Translations under genes and position numbers: made by a program | Shown here: positions 12,701 through 23,759 of the stretch, one piece after another | Layout of the letters: each line of letters begins with the position of its first letter | Position numbering within the stretch: position 1 is the first letter of the stretch | Notes under the pieces: generated by a model | Told to the model about the DNA's origin: nothing | The model's input: the letters and a program-made list of their open reading frames with translations, nothing else | Database searches by the model: none | NCBI GenBank assembly: GCA_024138015.1 | Contig: JAMXBB010000006.1 | Span: 70,895,752-70,959,751, forward strand | From: Lumnitzera littorea | Lineage: Eukaryota > Streptophyta > Magnoliopsida > Myrtales > Combretaceae | Direction: 5' to 3' | DNA: 64,000 bases

Positions 12701-13488
12701 TCAGCTATAAAATATCAACACAACAATTATCCCATGTGATTAATTTAACAAGATAAAAAGTAAGTCAATCCTTATCTTCTTTTTCCTTTTCCACCGTCAA
12801 CCTGCTTCCCATTCACACAAACACACTTTCATTTTACTTCTCTTTTACAACTCTAAATCTTCACTCAATTCCTCTCATCTCTCTCTCCATCCGACAACAT
12901 TTCTCTCTCCTTAGCCTCTCCATTTCTTAATTTTTTTTTCCATTTTACTCAATCATCTACTACCATTTTTTTATTAACTTCAAGAGGGAAATAGGGAGAC
13001 TATCTTTGTAAAACTTTAAGACAAAGAGTAATCAAAATATTACTTTATGTTGTATTTGTTTCCTTCCTTGTAATATAAATTTTTATGTATTATTTTTATC
13101 TTAATATGTACTTTTTAGTATTTTTTGTTGTAGGAATAATTTAGTGAGGGTTCTATGTACATGTATTTGGTTGTTATGTATCAAGTGAACAAAAAATACA
13201 TGTTAATTTAGATGTATAATTTCTCTTCTTATTTGTATATATTTTTTTAAGTTATGTACATGTACATGTATGTGTACACTTAAATATACTTATTTCTCTT
13301 ATATGTATAGTACATGTAAATATATGTACTACTAAATATACAAACTTCAATATATATGTATAAACATATTACAAAATAGTATAATATATACATATATACA
13401 CACATATATATTATTAATTTAGATATCGGAATAACCATACCTAAATTAATAATCACATATATGAATCCATACATGTATGCATATGTAC

Positions 13489-13508
13489 ATATATATATAT
13501 ATATATAT
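13489..13508. repeat. (AT)10 microsatellite
   Basis: A perfect AT run about 35 bp left of the H element LTR. A second AT run at 27924-27941 lies just right of the other LTR, so H appears to have inserted into AT-repeat DNA. Confidence 0.9.
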
Positions 13509-13543
13509 TTCTATTTCTCTATGATTCAAATACATATTCATAT

Positions 13544-13854
13544 TGTTGATAGGTATTTTCTGATAATTATTATATGGGCTTATATTAATTGGCTCAATAT
13601 TTAAGCCCGACTCAATTATCTAGTCCAAATATAATCTCTATTGACTCACTATAAATACCAAGTAAGACCTAAGTAAGGAGACCTTCTTCTTCGTTCTTTT
13701 ACTCTCATAATTATTGGATAATTATATTCATACGTGACAAGATTATTAATTTAGGTATCGGAATAACCATACTAAAACATCCTTCGGCATCCCTTATAGC
13801 CATATTCTTATTTTGCAAATGTCGGCACACCAAGATGAAAATTACTTATCAACA
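13544..13854 (+). repeat. H 5' LTR
   Basis: The repeat runs from TGTTGATAGGTATTTTC to ACTTATCAACA. It aligns along its length with 27594-27905; shared segments include CTATTGAC, CACTCTCA-like tracts and TCTTATTTTGCAA. The ends form a TGTTGA/TCAACA inverted pair. The two copies have clearly diverged, so the insertion is old. Confidence 0.85.
13650..13657 (+). promoter_or_regulatory. H LTR TATA box
   Basis: TATAAATA lies about 107 bp into the LTR and is conserved at the same place in the 3' LTR (27700-27707). It is the likely core promoter for element RNA. Confidence 0.55.
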
Positions 13855-13855
13855 A

Positions 13856-13874
13856 TTGACACTATCCATCGGAA
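13856..13874 (+). other. H primer-binding site (decayed tRNA-Asp type)
   Basis: TTGACACTATCCATCGGA starts two bases after the LTR. It is explained by a few, mostly transition, changes from the common plant gypsy PBS-region motif TTGGCGCCGTCTGTGGG. E2 has the intact core of that motif. Confidence 0.6.
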
Positions 13875-15849
13875 TCACACAGTCATAATTAAAAGATGAT
13901 TTTTTATGATTCTTCGAAATTTTATAATGTGAGAAAATTATTCATGCTCTAGTCCTTTATTCTGGTTTCTTAGTCGTAAATTTGTGCGTTGATATTATGT
14001 TTTACTCGCATCTTTACCATTTATGACGCGTTAGCATTCTCATGGATGGCCCACACATTTCTCAAAACCTACAAGTGCAAAAAGGACTTTAAACTGTCTC
14101 GATTAATCGCTATGGCATTTATTACTGACGTACCATTTTTTCCCAAAGGAGACATTTGCATCAGGCTAATGATTTCTCCAGTTTTTCTTCCTCATTTGGA
14201 TGATAATCTCAAGAAATATGAAAAAGGATACTACTTTCTCAAGTATTATTGGAGTTCAATGGTATTCATGAGAGAAGCTTCATAAAATATTGCATTGTGG
14301 TAGTTATTTATTAATGTGGCTCAGAAGTCGGTTACCAAGACTTCGTGGAAGACACTTATTACGATGAGGATGATGCACCCTTCTAACATTAGTGCTAGCT
14401 GAAGATAAAGAGGGAGCTTCCCCGTGTTAGATTATAATGGTCTCAATGATGTTTTAACTCGCAATGAGTTAGGAGTCGAGCGTTTGGATATTTAAGTTCA
14501 ACTCCACTCAGTTAACCCAGGCTCTAATTTGCTTTTCCCACGCTCGCCAAGCTATTCTGAATATAGCCATAGCTTGCTAAGAGATCTTATAGAGCAGCAA
14601 CTACCTGTCTGCCGTTTAGTTTTGTCATAAGTTCTTGCCGAGCAATTACGATGCCTAGTTCCTGAGTTGAGCAACCAAGCTTCAACGAACCGAAGTTCGT
14701 GCTTCGCTCGATACGTTAAGCCAATGGACGAGTGTCCATTAGCCAAGCAAAACGCTAGGCTAAATTATCATTCAGTAATTCAAAACAGTCTTAGCGAATT
14801 TTGTAATATGTCGAAGGATAAGACACTGAGGCCGATCCGCGTTCACTTAGCCATTGAGTAACCTTGCAAAATGGTTGAAATTCAAGTTTTCTATCTTCCA
14901 TGAAACGAGCTGTTGCCATTGAGAAGCCAATCGCCGACCTAATTTAATGTCCATAGAGCACATCAACATTGTGCCGAGCACTTTTCACATATTTACGAGC
15001 TACTCTGGTAGTTTAATTCCATCCTACTGCTGCATATATGGATAGCTCAGCACGTATATTCTCAGCGAATATGGATGCTCTTCTATCCATGTGGATATCC
15101 AAGCCAATCGCCGAACAGCTTCATAGATTTTCGAATGCATTAATTGTGGCCAAAGCTTTAGTCCTCTTAGCACCAAACAACTCAATTCAAAAGATTTACC
15201 GAGCTGCTGAGATCCAAAAAGCCGAAAAAACTTTGACACCAAGCTATATCAATCGACTTACGACAATGGCCAAGACGCCATATTAATTCTCCCAGACATT
15301 ATCAAGCTCCGTGTTCCAATCAACATTACATCCGTGCTGAATAGCCAAGAAGGCAAGCATGGACGAGTACCCATTATAAGTCAAGCCTGTATCAAATGGC
15401 CAAGAAGCTGAGCATGTCCAAGCTGTAACAAGTTGCTGAGAAACTAACACTGAACTGTTGACACCAAGCTTTTCTATTGGCCTGCAAATAACTGAGATGC
15501 TGAGTGTTTTCAAGTCATACCAAGACCAAAACTCTAAGTCACGTTGCCGAGAAGATTAGCCAAGCAACTCTTGCTGAGTTGTTCATCTAAAGCCCAAAGA
15601 GCCGAGCTTCTCCACTCCAACACGAGCCCAAGCTCCAAGCTCCTTTGTTGGTTTTATATGGAATTAAAGAAGCACGTAGTTGAACTACTTAGCCTTTAGC
15701 ATCAATTTCACATTTTAGTGCTCATGATTAATATATCTGTTCATGACAATGCTTCAAGAAAATTCTTCCCAATGGCACCCCGAAGATAACCAAGATGGAG
15801 TTTGCACTGGACATGCTCCACTTAACCACAGTAGAAGTTTTAAACTTCG
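13875..15849 (+). other. H internal region, left arm
   Basis: Non-coding internal sequence of H. The open frame at 13989-14285 (98 codons, plus strand) ends in a basic, aromatic-rich tail and matches no family I know. From about 14480 the sequence is moderately richer in GC and repeatedly uses GCCGAG, GCTGAG and GCCAAGC words. The same vocabulary recurs in the right arm, which supports both arms belonging to one element. The last 140 bp or so, 15705-15849, sit where the outer part of the E2 left LTR should be but do not align with it. Confidence 0.5.
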
Positions 15850-16173
15850 TGTTCGAGAGACATACTGAGTTTCTTTCCAGTATTTATAGACGATTGTTAT
15901 GTCTAAGGCAGTTACAGAGGTAATCGTTAAGACACGTGAAGTGCTCTTAACTTGACATCTCTCCTAATATGTAAGGATACCAAGCGATAGTAAAATATAA
16001 CTGTAGTTATGATAACTGTTTGCACTATAGAATTGAATTCAACCTAGGAGCGTTTCTTCTACTCGGCATAATTGCCGAGTGACCAAAGAGTAGGAATGTC
16101 GAGAGATTTGATTACCCGACTTCTCGACTGACAAAAGGACGAGTGTAAATTGAGCAAAAACTAACTATCAACA
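15850..16173 (-). repeat. E2 3' LTR, truncated
   Basis: From GTTCGAGAGA to CTAACTATCAACA the sequence aligns with 25334-25656 of the right LTR (shared words include CTCTTGACTTGACATC-like and GAGTAGGAATG tracts). The first 143 bp of the right LTR have no counterpart here. On the minus strand the missing part is downstream of the TATA box, so it corresponds roughly to R-U5. The U3 part next to the polypurine tract is kept. Confidence 0.8.
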
Positions 16174-16195
16174 TTTGTCTCCCAACTCCGGTGTT
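16174..16195 (-). other. E2 polypurine tract
   Basis: The plus strand reads TTTGTCTCCCAACTCCGG right after the LTR end CAACA. The minus strand is therefore a purine-rich run ending directly at the 3' LTR, which is the expected plus-strand priming site. Confidence 0.6.
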
Positions 16196-16660
16196 CGAAT
16201 AGATGACAAAGGGAGTTATGTATATATATATTACGGTAGAGGCCGACTGGGGGGTATTTGAATTTATGCCGAGTAACATGGGAAGTAGGACAGATCATAT
16301 CCCAACTGAAACATCGCCATTTCAAATCTCTCACCTGTTTAGGAAACCAAAAAGCTATAGGCATGACATCTGCCACTTAGGTTATCATTTTGTTGCAGGT
16401 CTAATAACTGTGAAAAATTTTTCAAGTATTAGATTTCTATCATGAGACACTCGTCAACAATCCACAGGAATATCATATCAACACATCAATACTTTCAAAA
16501 GTAGATTTGCAGTTACGAGAACAGATCATCCATATATAAGGCACTATTCACAATCGGGTTTTACTCCTTTGGTTACTCCTAAAATTTTCATTCGTTTTCA
16601 AATCTTCAGATTCTCACTCTTCGACTTCTGTTATTTCATTTCATACAACTATCTAGGTAT

Positions 16661-19275
16661 GGTTCACAAAGTTGCTCGTCGACATATTTTTTCCAATTTT
16701 GAGGCAACAGAAACTGAGGCCTCTCTTCCCCCCTAAAATAGGAGTGAGGCGACGTGTTCTTTGGGCGATTTGACCGATAGTATGGAGGCAAGGTGGGATA
16801 AACTTGCTTAGATTAATGAGATTCCTATAGATAATTATCCTGAGGATAAGGAAGGGAGGTCATCAATAAGGTATCTGTAAAACACATTAGCTTACTTTTG
16901 TGATTCTCCTGATGGAATCGCTAGTTCTGTTGATAGAGTTCTCATCACAGAGTACAATCAGTACTGGCGAGATCTTCCTGGAATATGGAACTTGAGGAGG
17001 CCGAGAGACGAGGAGCGAGTATGCTTTTCACGGGAGCACGAATTCCATATATACCTAAAATATCTGGATTTTAGGTTGCGCTTCCCTTTCTTAGCTTTTG
17101 TTAAGGGCTTCTTCAACTACTTTAGAGTCGCGCCGAGTATATTCTTGCCCAATACATATCAGCTTCTGGCGGCTTTTTAGATATAATGTGAAGAGGTTGA
17201 GATTTGGGCTACGCCTCAGTTGTTTAGACTTTTCTTCACCATCCATAAGCAGCTTAACGGGTGGTACTTTACTGCTGCAAGGCATAGGCGTAAGTTCATA
17301 GACGAGTTAGAATCCAAGATTCATAAGTGGCATGATAAGTTCATGTCAATAGTGTCTAATGAAGACTTAGACTTCTAGACCGAATGGATTGAGCCGATAC
17401 ATATAAAGGATGTAGATTTAATGCCGAATGATGCAGCAACAGCGAAGAAGATTCAAGAGAGAAGGAGAAATAAAATGTTCTTTTGGGATGCCGAGAGAAT
17501 TATATGGTATTATGAAAATGACGAACCAATATTTTCTGAAAAAGAGGTATGTTGATGTGTTGCTACAATGCCAAGTATAGCCACGAGGAAAGCCGTTCTC
17601 GAGACTTTGGGGGAGAATAGTGATCTTTGAGCCTTGCTTGGCACGAAAAATGTAAGTTCATATTTTTTTCCTATTTATAGTAATTGATCTACTCGTCTTG
17701 TAGATATGGGTACTGGAGAGGTAGATCCTACAAAACTACTTGCTCAGGCCAAAGCTAAGAAGTCCAAGGCTGATAAGAGGAGGATCACCTCTGCAACTAC
17801 CACACAACCTACTGTCGCAAAGAGACCACTAAAGGAGGCTACAGCAAAGCATGCAGTTGTGTAGATCTCTTGTCCTACCTAAAGAGTAAAGGGGAATAAG
17901 AATATACAACCAACCGAGATTCATTTTAAGGAGCCTCCAGTCATGATTATTCAAACTACCATCAATCTGTGGTATAGTCAGTGTCGAGAGACATACCTCG
18001 ATGAGCGTGATGAAAATGCGATTGCCGCAAAAGGCTCATCACAAGTGTTTGCGGTGGCTCTAAGTGGTGAAAAAAGACTAAGGAAGGAACTTACTAACTA
18101 GCTGCCTATCAATAAATCTAAGGGCTTGGATGAACGAGTGAAGGAGGCAATGTAAGCTAAATCTTTCGGCATCAGTAGCACCGTGCCAAACAGAGAGGTC
18201 GGCAAGTACTTTATCCCTTACTGGAGCCATCATATTTTAGACACCAACTCGGCCTAGGGAGATAGGACGAAATCTTTGGTTCTAATGGAAGGAGTTATTC
18301 TTCCGAAAGACAAAGATATCACCAAAAAGGATGTTGATAGGGTTGGCGGTTACAATAAGGCCCATGTCGCAGCCAAATTGTATGATATGAGTATCCATAA
18401 GCATTTTCTTTCTCCAGCTCCTTTAGATGATTAACTCATTTTCTTTTCCTAGATAAGTAGCCACATCCTTGCAACTTTGGATGAGGCTGATAGAGAGGCA
18501 AAGAAGGTAATATCCTCTGCTATACATGTGTAATATCCGATCGTTCTTAATTATAATAACTAAATTTGCCATAGAAAGTTGAAAAATGCATACAATGCAT
18601 TAAAGGCCCAAACTGCTATGGCCGAGAATACGAGGATTAGAGTTGAGATGTAAGTGAGAGAGCTTAAGGAGGAACTTGTTGTCAAGACATTGGCACAAGA
18701 TCTCGCCACCAATGAAATCTCTAGCTTGAAGGCAAAAATGGAACAACAATACAAAGAGTCCGAAAGCTTGAAGGAGGAACTGCAAAAGAAAAGGGAAGAG
18801 TGCTGGGACTTGGGCCAAACTATTTGTACAATGAGCAATGATGAAGATAAGCTCAAGATGTAGATAAAGGAGCTAGAGACTAACAATGTGAACTTATAGA
18901 GTCGTATGGCCGAATTGCATGAAGCTATGAAGAAGGGACCTTCAATTGAAGATGCTCTCAATATAGTCACTCCCAATTAGCAATACGAAAGGCTTCTATG
19001 CAAGAAGTTGTTGGAAAGAGTTGAAGCAACAAGGGAAGAGGTCTTGAAGCTTCATCTCGATAATGATCTCTCGTGTCTCAACTTTGTTGACGTCAACAAC
19101 AAAGTCAATAGTGCCAACGAAAACAAAGGCAACGAAATGAGTGTCGAGAGTATAGATCAAAGTGATAATGAAGCTTAAGCTGAGGAAGTTGCCCCCTCCA
19201 AGAAACTAGCTATCGAGGAAGCCCTAATGAAAGATTTAAGAATCACTTCTACTGAATCTAAGAATTAGCCATAGG
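16661..19275 (+). pseudogene. E2 antisense ORF: gypsy-transposon domain plus coiled coil
   Basis: A long decayed reading frame lies antisense to gag-pol, between integrase and the 3' LTR. It starts with an ATG at 16661. The segment at 17060-17175 (LRFPFLAFVKGFFNYF, then APSIFLPNTYQ) resembles the plant 'putative gypsy type transposon' domain (Pfam PF04195, from memory). A Lys/Arg-rich stretch at 17745-17790 could be a nuclear localisation signal. From about 18570 to 19150 the protein is a Glu/Lys/Leu-rich coiled coil. In-frame stops are mostly TAG or TAA where CAG or CAA fits, for example at 16809, 18861, 18897, 18978, 19176 and 19266. GTAAGT...TAG at 17652-17703 and GTAATA...CATAG near 18507-18573 look like possible introns, but the frames do not join cleanly. 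Extra antisense ORFs are described in Tat elements; their function is unknown. Confidence 0.65.
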
Positions 19276-19446
19276 ACTTGTTGTATTAGTATATTGCATT
19301 CTCCTATAATTAATCATTGGAATATAATCAAGGCAATGCCGAGTGTATGTGAATTTCGCGTAATTGAGTTTTCATGGTTTGTTTAGTTTATGCATGTTGC
19401 TTCTCACTCCCAATCGTCGGATTGCTTTAATTCACTTCATTTATTT

Positions 19447-19745
19447 CTCGGCATGTTTTAATTCACATGCCCTACTATCCTTCGACTTGTTTCATTTCAC
19501 AAGTCTATCGTTTCTAAGCATGTTTTATTTCATGCTCAATCTGTTCCTCAGCATGTTTTATTTCACATGCTCATTTTTTCTCAGCATGTTTTATTCTATG
19601 CACCCATTATTCTAAGACATGTTTTATTTCACATACCTATTGTTCCTTGGCATGTTTTATTTCATACACTTTTTTTTACTCGGTATGTTTTATTTCATAC
19701 GCCCATTTTTGCTCGGCATGTTTTATTTCACACGCCCATTTTTAT
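19447..19745 (+). repeat. E2 hairpin-unit minisatellite (9 units)
   Basis: Nine tandem units of 30-34 bp share the core GGCATGTTTTATTTCACATG. Each unit contains an inverted pair, for example GGCATG with CATGCC (unit 1), GACTTG with CAAGTC (unit 2), AGCATG with CATGCT (units 3 and 4) and GGTATG with CATACG (unit 8, five pairs). The array lies between the antisense ORF and the end of pol. A shorter array sits at the same point in E1. Open frames across the array are only products of the repeat. Confidence 0.85.
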
Positions 19746-19949
19746 ACCATTCATTAACCATTTGAAGTGTGGACTAGCCGCATTACTCGACCATATAGTT
19801 AATTTGTATAGTTCTTCTACCACGTTAGGCTAGAACTTAGATCAATTCATTTGGCGTGCAACTTAGAACTCGTTTATTTGGCAATTATAACCAAATCACA
19901 AAAACATCAAATATATAACTGTCATAAATATATCTTACAAGCACATTGG

Positions 19950-21110
19950 TTGTCGCCAGATGGGTGATGGATTCATCTAACCTTTCTAGTCGATAGGCCC
20001 CTTCACCAACGACTTCCCGAATCTTGACAGGATCCTCTTAATTCGCGTTGAGCTTTCCTTGATTTGCTCACGTACCTAATGCTTCCATCTTATGGTAAAC
20101 CAAATCTTCGACTTAGAAAACGTTTTACTTCACTTTATAATTGTAGTATCTTATTGCTCTATGCTGGTACGTCGTAACCCTGGCTTTCACAATGTCTTAG
20201 ATTTCCTCAATAGTGTCCAGATTCGCTATCAATCCGACTTGATTAAGCATAACGTCAAAATTATATGTATGAAGATTAGATAAGTCTAACTCAATCGGCA
20301 ACACAAATTTAGTGCCGTAGGCTAACTTAAATGGTGTCTCTCTCGTTGAGGTTCTGTGAGTGGTTCTATATCCCTATAGGATGTTTGATAGTTCATCGGC
20401 CCACTTCCCCCTGACTTAATCGACATTTCACTTCAGGCTGTATAGTATGATCTTATTTACAACATCGACTTGTCCATTTGTTTGAAGGTGCGCCACAGAC
20501 GTATAGTTTAGTCAAATGCCATGCTTTTGGCAAAATGTTCAAAACTTGTTGTTGTCAAACTACAAGTCGTGATCTATAATTATTGTGTAGGGAACTCCAA
20601 ATCTAGATATGATGGAGTTAAAGACGAAAGCTTCCACTTTCTGCTTAGTGATCTTTGCCACAACCTTGGCCTCAACCTACATGATAAATCTATGGCGATA
20701 ATGATGAATTGTCACTGGGCGGTAGACTTGGGAAAGGGTCTGAGAATATCTAACCTCTACTAGGTGAAAGACCAAGGACTGGTTAGGCTACATAATTCAC
20801 TTATAGGTTCTTTACTTAGCAACTTGTGTTTCTGGCATTGAGGACACTGCTGGACAACATCCTTTGCATCTTCTTTCATAGTCAACCAATAATAGCTAAG
20901 TCGCAATGCTCTAATATACAATGTTTGTGCCTTCACATGATTGCTGCATATGCCACCATGAAGTTCAAATAATACCCTCTAGGCACCCCTTGGGGAAACG
21001 CATCAAAGGTAGGGTTGGGATATGCCACGCTTATACAACTGACCATCAATCAGCATGTAGTTCGTAGCCTGGTAAGTCAATCTTCATGCCTCCTTTTTGT
21101 TGTCAGGGAT
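19950..21110 (-). pseudogene. E2 integrase
   Basis: The minus strand encodes a broken integrase. The zinc-binding region at 20890-20960 reads LHGGICSNHVKAQTLY, followed by VVQQCPQCQKHK (CPQC pair, about 20830-20860). The core then shows a first aspartate in RLDILRPFP (near 20720), a second in IIDHDL-FDN (near 20560-20590) and, at the third catalytic position, NGQVDVVNK (near 20470), where an aspartate replaces the usual glutamate. The C-terminal part keeps YRTTHRT-TRETPFKLAYGT (20300-20370), a signature of plant Tat integrases. Stops are scattered through the frame. An intact form would integrate the cDNA of the element. Confidence 0.8.
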
Positions 21111-21129
21111 AGAACCTTCTTTTAGATAA

Positions 21130-21700
21130 TTTACTAAGGATCCATCCATGATTCTTCTTTTAGGTAGAGAGCTAACTCATAGCTTTGTGAGAGATTAGAC
21201 AAGCTCTTCTGCAAGAGAAATTCCACGAAAAGTTTCTCATTCAACTTAAAGAATGCCATACTAGCCAACTTCAACAACTTATCGATAGCAATATTCTTAC
21301 TTCTCAGAATTTTGTGAATCGAGAAAGATAGGAATTCTTTTATGAGCGTTTGTACCACCAATAGGTACTTGCTCATCTCTTCTTCTCTTGCTGCACAACT
21401 TCCGGTGATCTGATTTACCACTAGATGGGAATCAAAGAACACTTTGAGTTTCTCTACACCTATTTCTTTAGCCAGTTTCAATCTGGCAATTAGAGCTTCA
21501 TACTCTACTTTATTGTTACTAGTTGGAAATCTAAATTTTAGAGCATAATGAACTTTGACATTATGGGGACATTGGAGACCAGGCTTGTACTACTCCCTCT
21601 TATGTCGAAAAACCATCGACATAAAGAAATTAGATAGGTTTTTCAGTAATCACCACACAATTTTCATCCCTTATGAATTCAGCCAAAAAATCCGCTAGTA
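21130..21700 (-). pseudogene. E2 second (plant-type) RNase H
   Basis: The segment reads FLYVDGFST near 21630, then NNKVEYEALIARLKLAKEIG (about 21455-21515), VFFDSHLVVNQITG (21400-21440) and an IAIDKLLKLASMAF tail near 21260. The Y-VDG, E-YEAL and FDS-LVV blocks match the extra, archaeal-like RNase H typical of the Tat clade. The last 115 codons (21481-21134) are open, but upstream there are stops and a frame break. In a live element this domain would help remove RNA from RNA-DNA hybrids. Confidence 0.75.
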
Positions 21701-22140
21701 CTTAGGCCTTTAGTGCTGTTCTGGGTTTATATTGTACACCATGGGCACTAAGCTCTAAGGCATATTTCATCATCCTTCTTGAAGAATCAGGTCTCTACAA
21801 TGCTTGCCGCAACGGTTGATCGATGAGGATAACAATCTAGTAAGCTTCAAAGTACGGCTTCAATTTTCTTGCTGAGAGAACCACTGCCAATACTAATTTT
21901 TCTATCTTTGTATACCAAAGCTCTAGCCCTTGCAAAACATGACTCATGTAATAAATAAGTCAATAATCTTTGCCATCAATTTGGACCAACATAGAGGAAA
22001 GTGTTCGGCAGCTGATTGACAAATATAGGTATAAATTTTCTTTAGGAATGGGTATCGAGAGTATTAGGAGTAACACAAGAAATTCTTTGAGTTTGTTGAA
22101 AGCTCTTTCGCAATTGTCAATCTAGTTGAATTCCTTTAGA
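21700..22140 (-). pseudogene. E2 RT-connected RNase H domain
   Basis: Downstream of RT on the minus strand can be read ENLYLYLSIS, a YYMSHVLQGLEL-YTKIEKL block (near 21890-21950), SARKLKPYFEA (near 21860), a DQPLRQAL block (about 21800-21825) and SAHGVQYKPRTALKA (about 21720-21770). This is the connection and RNase H-like segment found after RT in plant gypsy elements. Stops (for example after FEAY and QAL) break it. The equivalent region in E1 has lost parts. Confidence 0.7.
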
Positions 22141-22930
22141 TTCTTCAAAATTTTGAAGAATTCTTCGCACCTATCCACACTTCTAGACACAAATCTATTA
22201 AGGGCGGCAATTCGCCAGGTGAGTTCTTATACCTCTTTGACCGTACAAGGTGACTTAATATTCTTTATTGCTGTAATCTTTCTCAGATTGGCCTCAATGC
22301 CACATCGTGTGACCATATACTCAAGAAATTTTTCTAACATTATGCCAAAAACGCATTTCTGTGGGTTGAATTTCATGCTATATCTCCTCAATGTGGCAAA
22401 CGTCTCCTCCAGATCAGTGAGATGATGATCTTCCTTCATGCTCTTCACAATTATGTCATCTACATATACTTCAATATTCTTATAGATCTGAGATTTGGAC
22501 ATAATCGTTACTAATCTCTGGTATGTGGCACCAGCATTCTTCAATCCGAAGGGTATCACCATATAATAGTACATTCCAAAATTGGTAACGAAAGATGTGT
22601 AGTCTTCATTGACCTTATCCATCGTGATTTGATTGTAACTGGAGAAAACGTCCATAAAAGAAAGCAACACATATCCTACGGTTGCATGTACCATCTGATA
22701 GATTTTTGGTAGTAGGAAACAGTCCTTAGGATAGGCCTTATGAAGATCCGTAAAGTTTATGCACAATCCTCATTTGCCATTAGACTTCTTGACTAGCACA
22801 CAATTAGCTAGCCAAGTTGGATAAGGCTCTTCTTGGATGAATCCTATCGTCAACAATTTTTGGACTTCCTCTTCTATTGCCGCTTGTCTCTCTAGTGCAA
22901 AATGTCTCTTTTTCTATTGAAACACTTTTA
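22140..22930 (-). pseudogene. E2 reverse transcriptase
   Basis: The best-kept gene segment in the window: 179 codons are open from 22766 to 22227 on the minus strand. Order of motifs: QAAIEEEVQKLL and TWLANCVLVKKSNGK (upstream, with a stop after the K), CINFTDLHKA-PKD, LLSFMDVFSSYNQI, VIPFGLKNAGATYQRLV, the catalytic YVDD at 22455-22466, then LEETFATLRRYSMKFNP and RCGIEANLRKI. Both catalytic aspartates of YVDD are present. The wording is characteristic of Tat-clade Ty3/gypsy elements. The upstream stop and the broken flanking domains mean that no full Pol can be made. Confidence 0.92.
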
Positions 22931-23119
22931 CATTTGAGTCAATCTAGAGCTTATGCACCATAACGTTTGTCAAAATACTGAGCATGTCTGATGGTGACCA
23001 TGCAAACACATCAGCATTGGCTTGCAGGAAGTCAATCAAACTTTGCCGAACATTAGCTGACATGGGTTTTCTTATCTTTGTCGTCTTCTCAAGATTGTTT
23101 CCCAAAGGAATTTCCTCTA

Positions 23120-23700
23120 TATCATTATCGGCGTTCTCTATGCCAACTAACTTGTTTTCCAGGTAGGTCTCGACTTGAAATATTTCCTCTCACCTCAAAG
23201 CCCTTATATTTAAAGAGCGTGCTAAGTGCCGTTGAAGGGATGATGCCGAATACATGTTGGCACGGCCATCCCATTATCATGTTGTAAGGGGACCAACATT
23301 TGATGACTAGAAAATCCACTTTGTCTTCAACAATATGCTCATCATCGCTAATCTGTATCGGCAAAGAAATAACTTCGGCAACTTAGATGGGTTGATTATT
23401 GAAAGCATAGAGGTCATACTTATAAGACTATAGTTGCGCTTTGATCTTGGGCCTCATTTTATTGAAAGCATGTTGAAAAATGATATCGGCTAAACTTCCC
23501 ATGTCAACGAAAATCTTCTTGACTTCAAAGTTGGGGACTCTCATACTGATGACAAGTGCATCATTGTGTAGCCTTTGTATGCCCTCAAAATCCTCTTCCC
23601 CAAAAGATATTGTATTATCAATTTTGACTTTCTTTCTGTGAATATTGCAAATGTAATTTCTAGCGTTAACTAAGTTCGAAGAACTCGATTGGCCTATACT
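23120..23700 (-). pseudogene. E2 aspartic protease region
   Basis: On the minus strand KKIFVDMGSLADIIF (about 23480-23520) occupies the retropepsin active-site position. Relatives have D-S/T/N-G, so the DMG found here departs from the motif. A second block, DFLVIKCWSPYNMIMGWP (about 23265-23320), corresponds to the Y-N-ILG-P region. It is followed by a 79-codon open stretch (23364-23125). Two stops separate these blocks. The enzyme would cleave the Gag-Pol polyprotein. Confidence 0.72.
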
Positions 23701-23759
23701 AGGTCCACCGACAATTGTATTAATTACTTCATTAGGTACTTTATTGGGATTAACATCCC

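Larger units (their letters stand above)
9261..13543. other. Very AT-rich non-coding DNA, microsatellites, LTR-like end
   Basis: No coding region is supported; the short open frames are low-complexity. Notable parts are a pyrimidine-rich stretch at 12770-12960 that looks like an untranslated leader, and a possible LTR terminus at about 12439-12460 (TATAAATATAGG followed by TGGCGTTACA, whose complement starts TGTAACGCC). AT microsatellites lie at 9697-9720 and 13489-13508. The rest is featureless to my reading. Confidence 0.4.

Noticed and set aside
18560..18976. 138-codon minus-strand open frame
   Set aside because: It is the shadow of the plus-strand coiled-coil ORF, whose codon pattern and protein character are far more convincing.
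19364..19833. Two small Phe-rich membrane-like proteins
   Set aside because: Both open frames are translations of the hairpin minisatellite.
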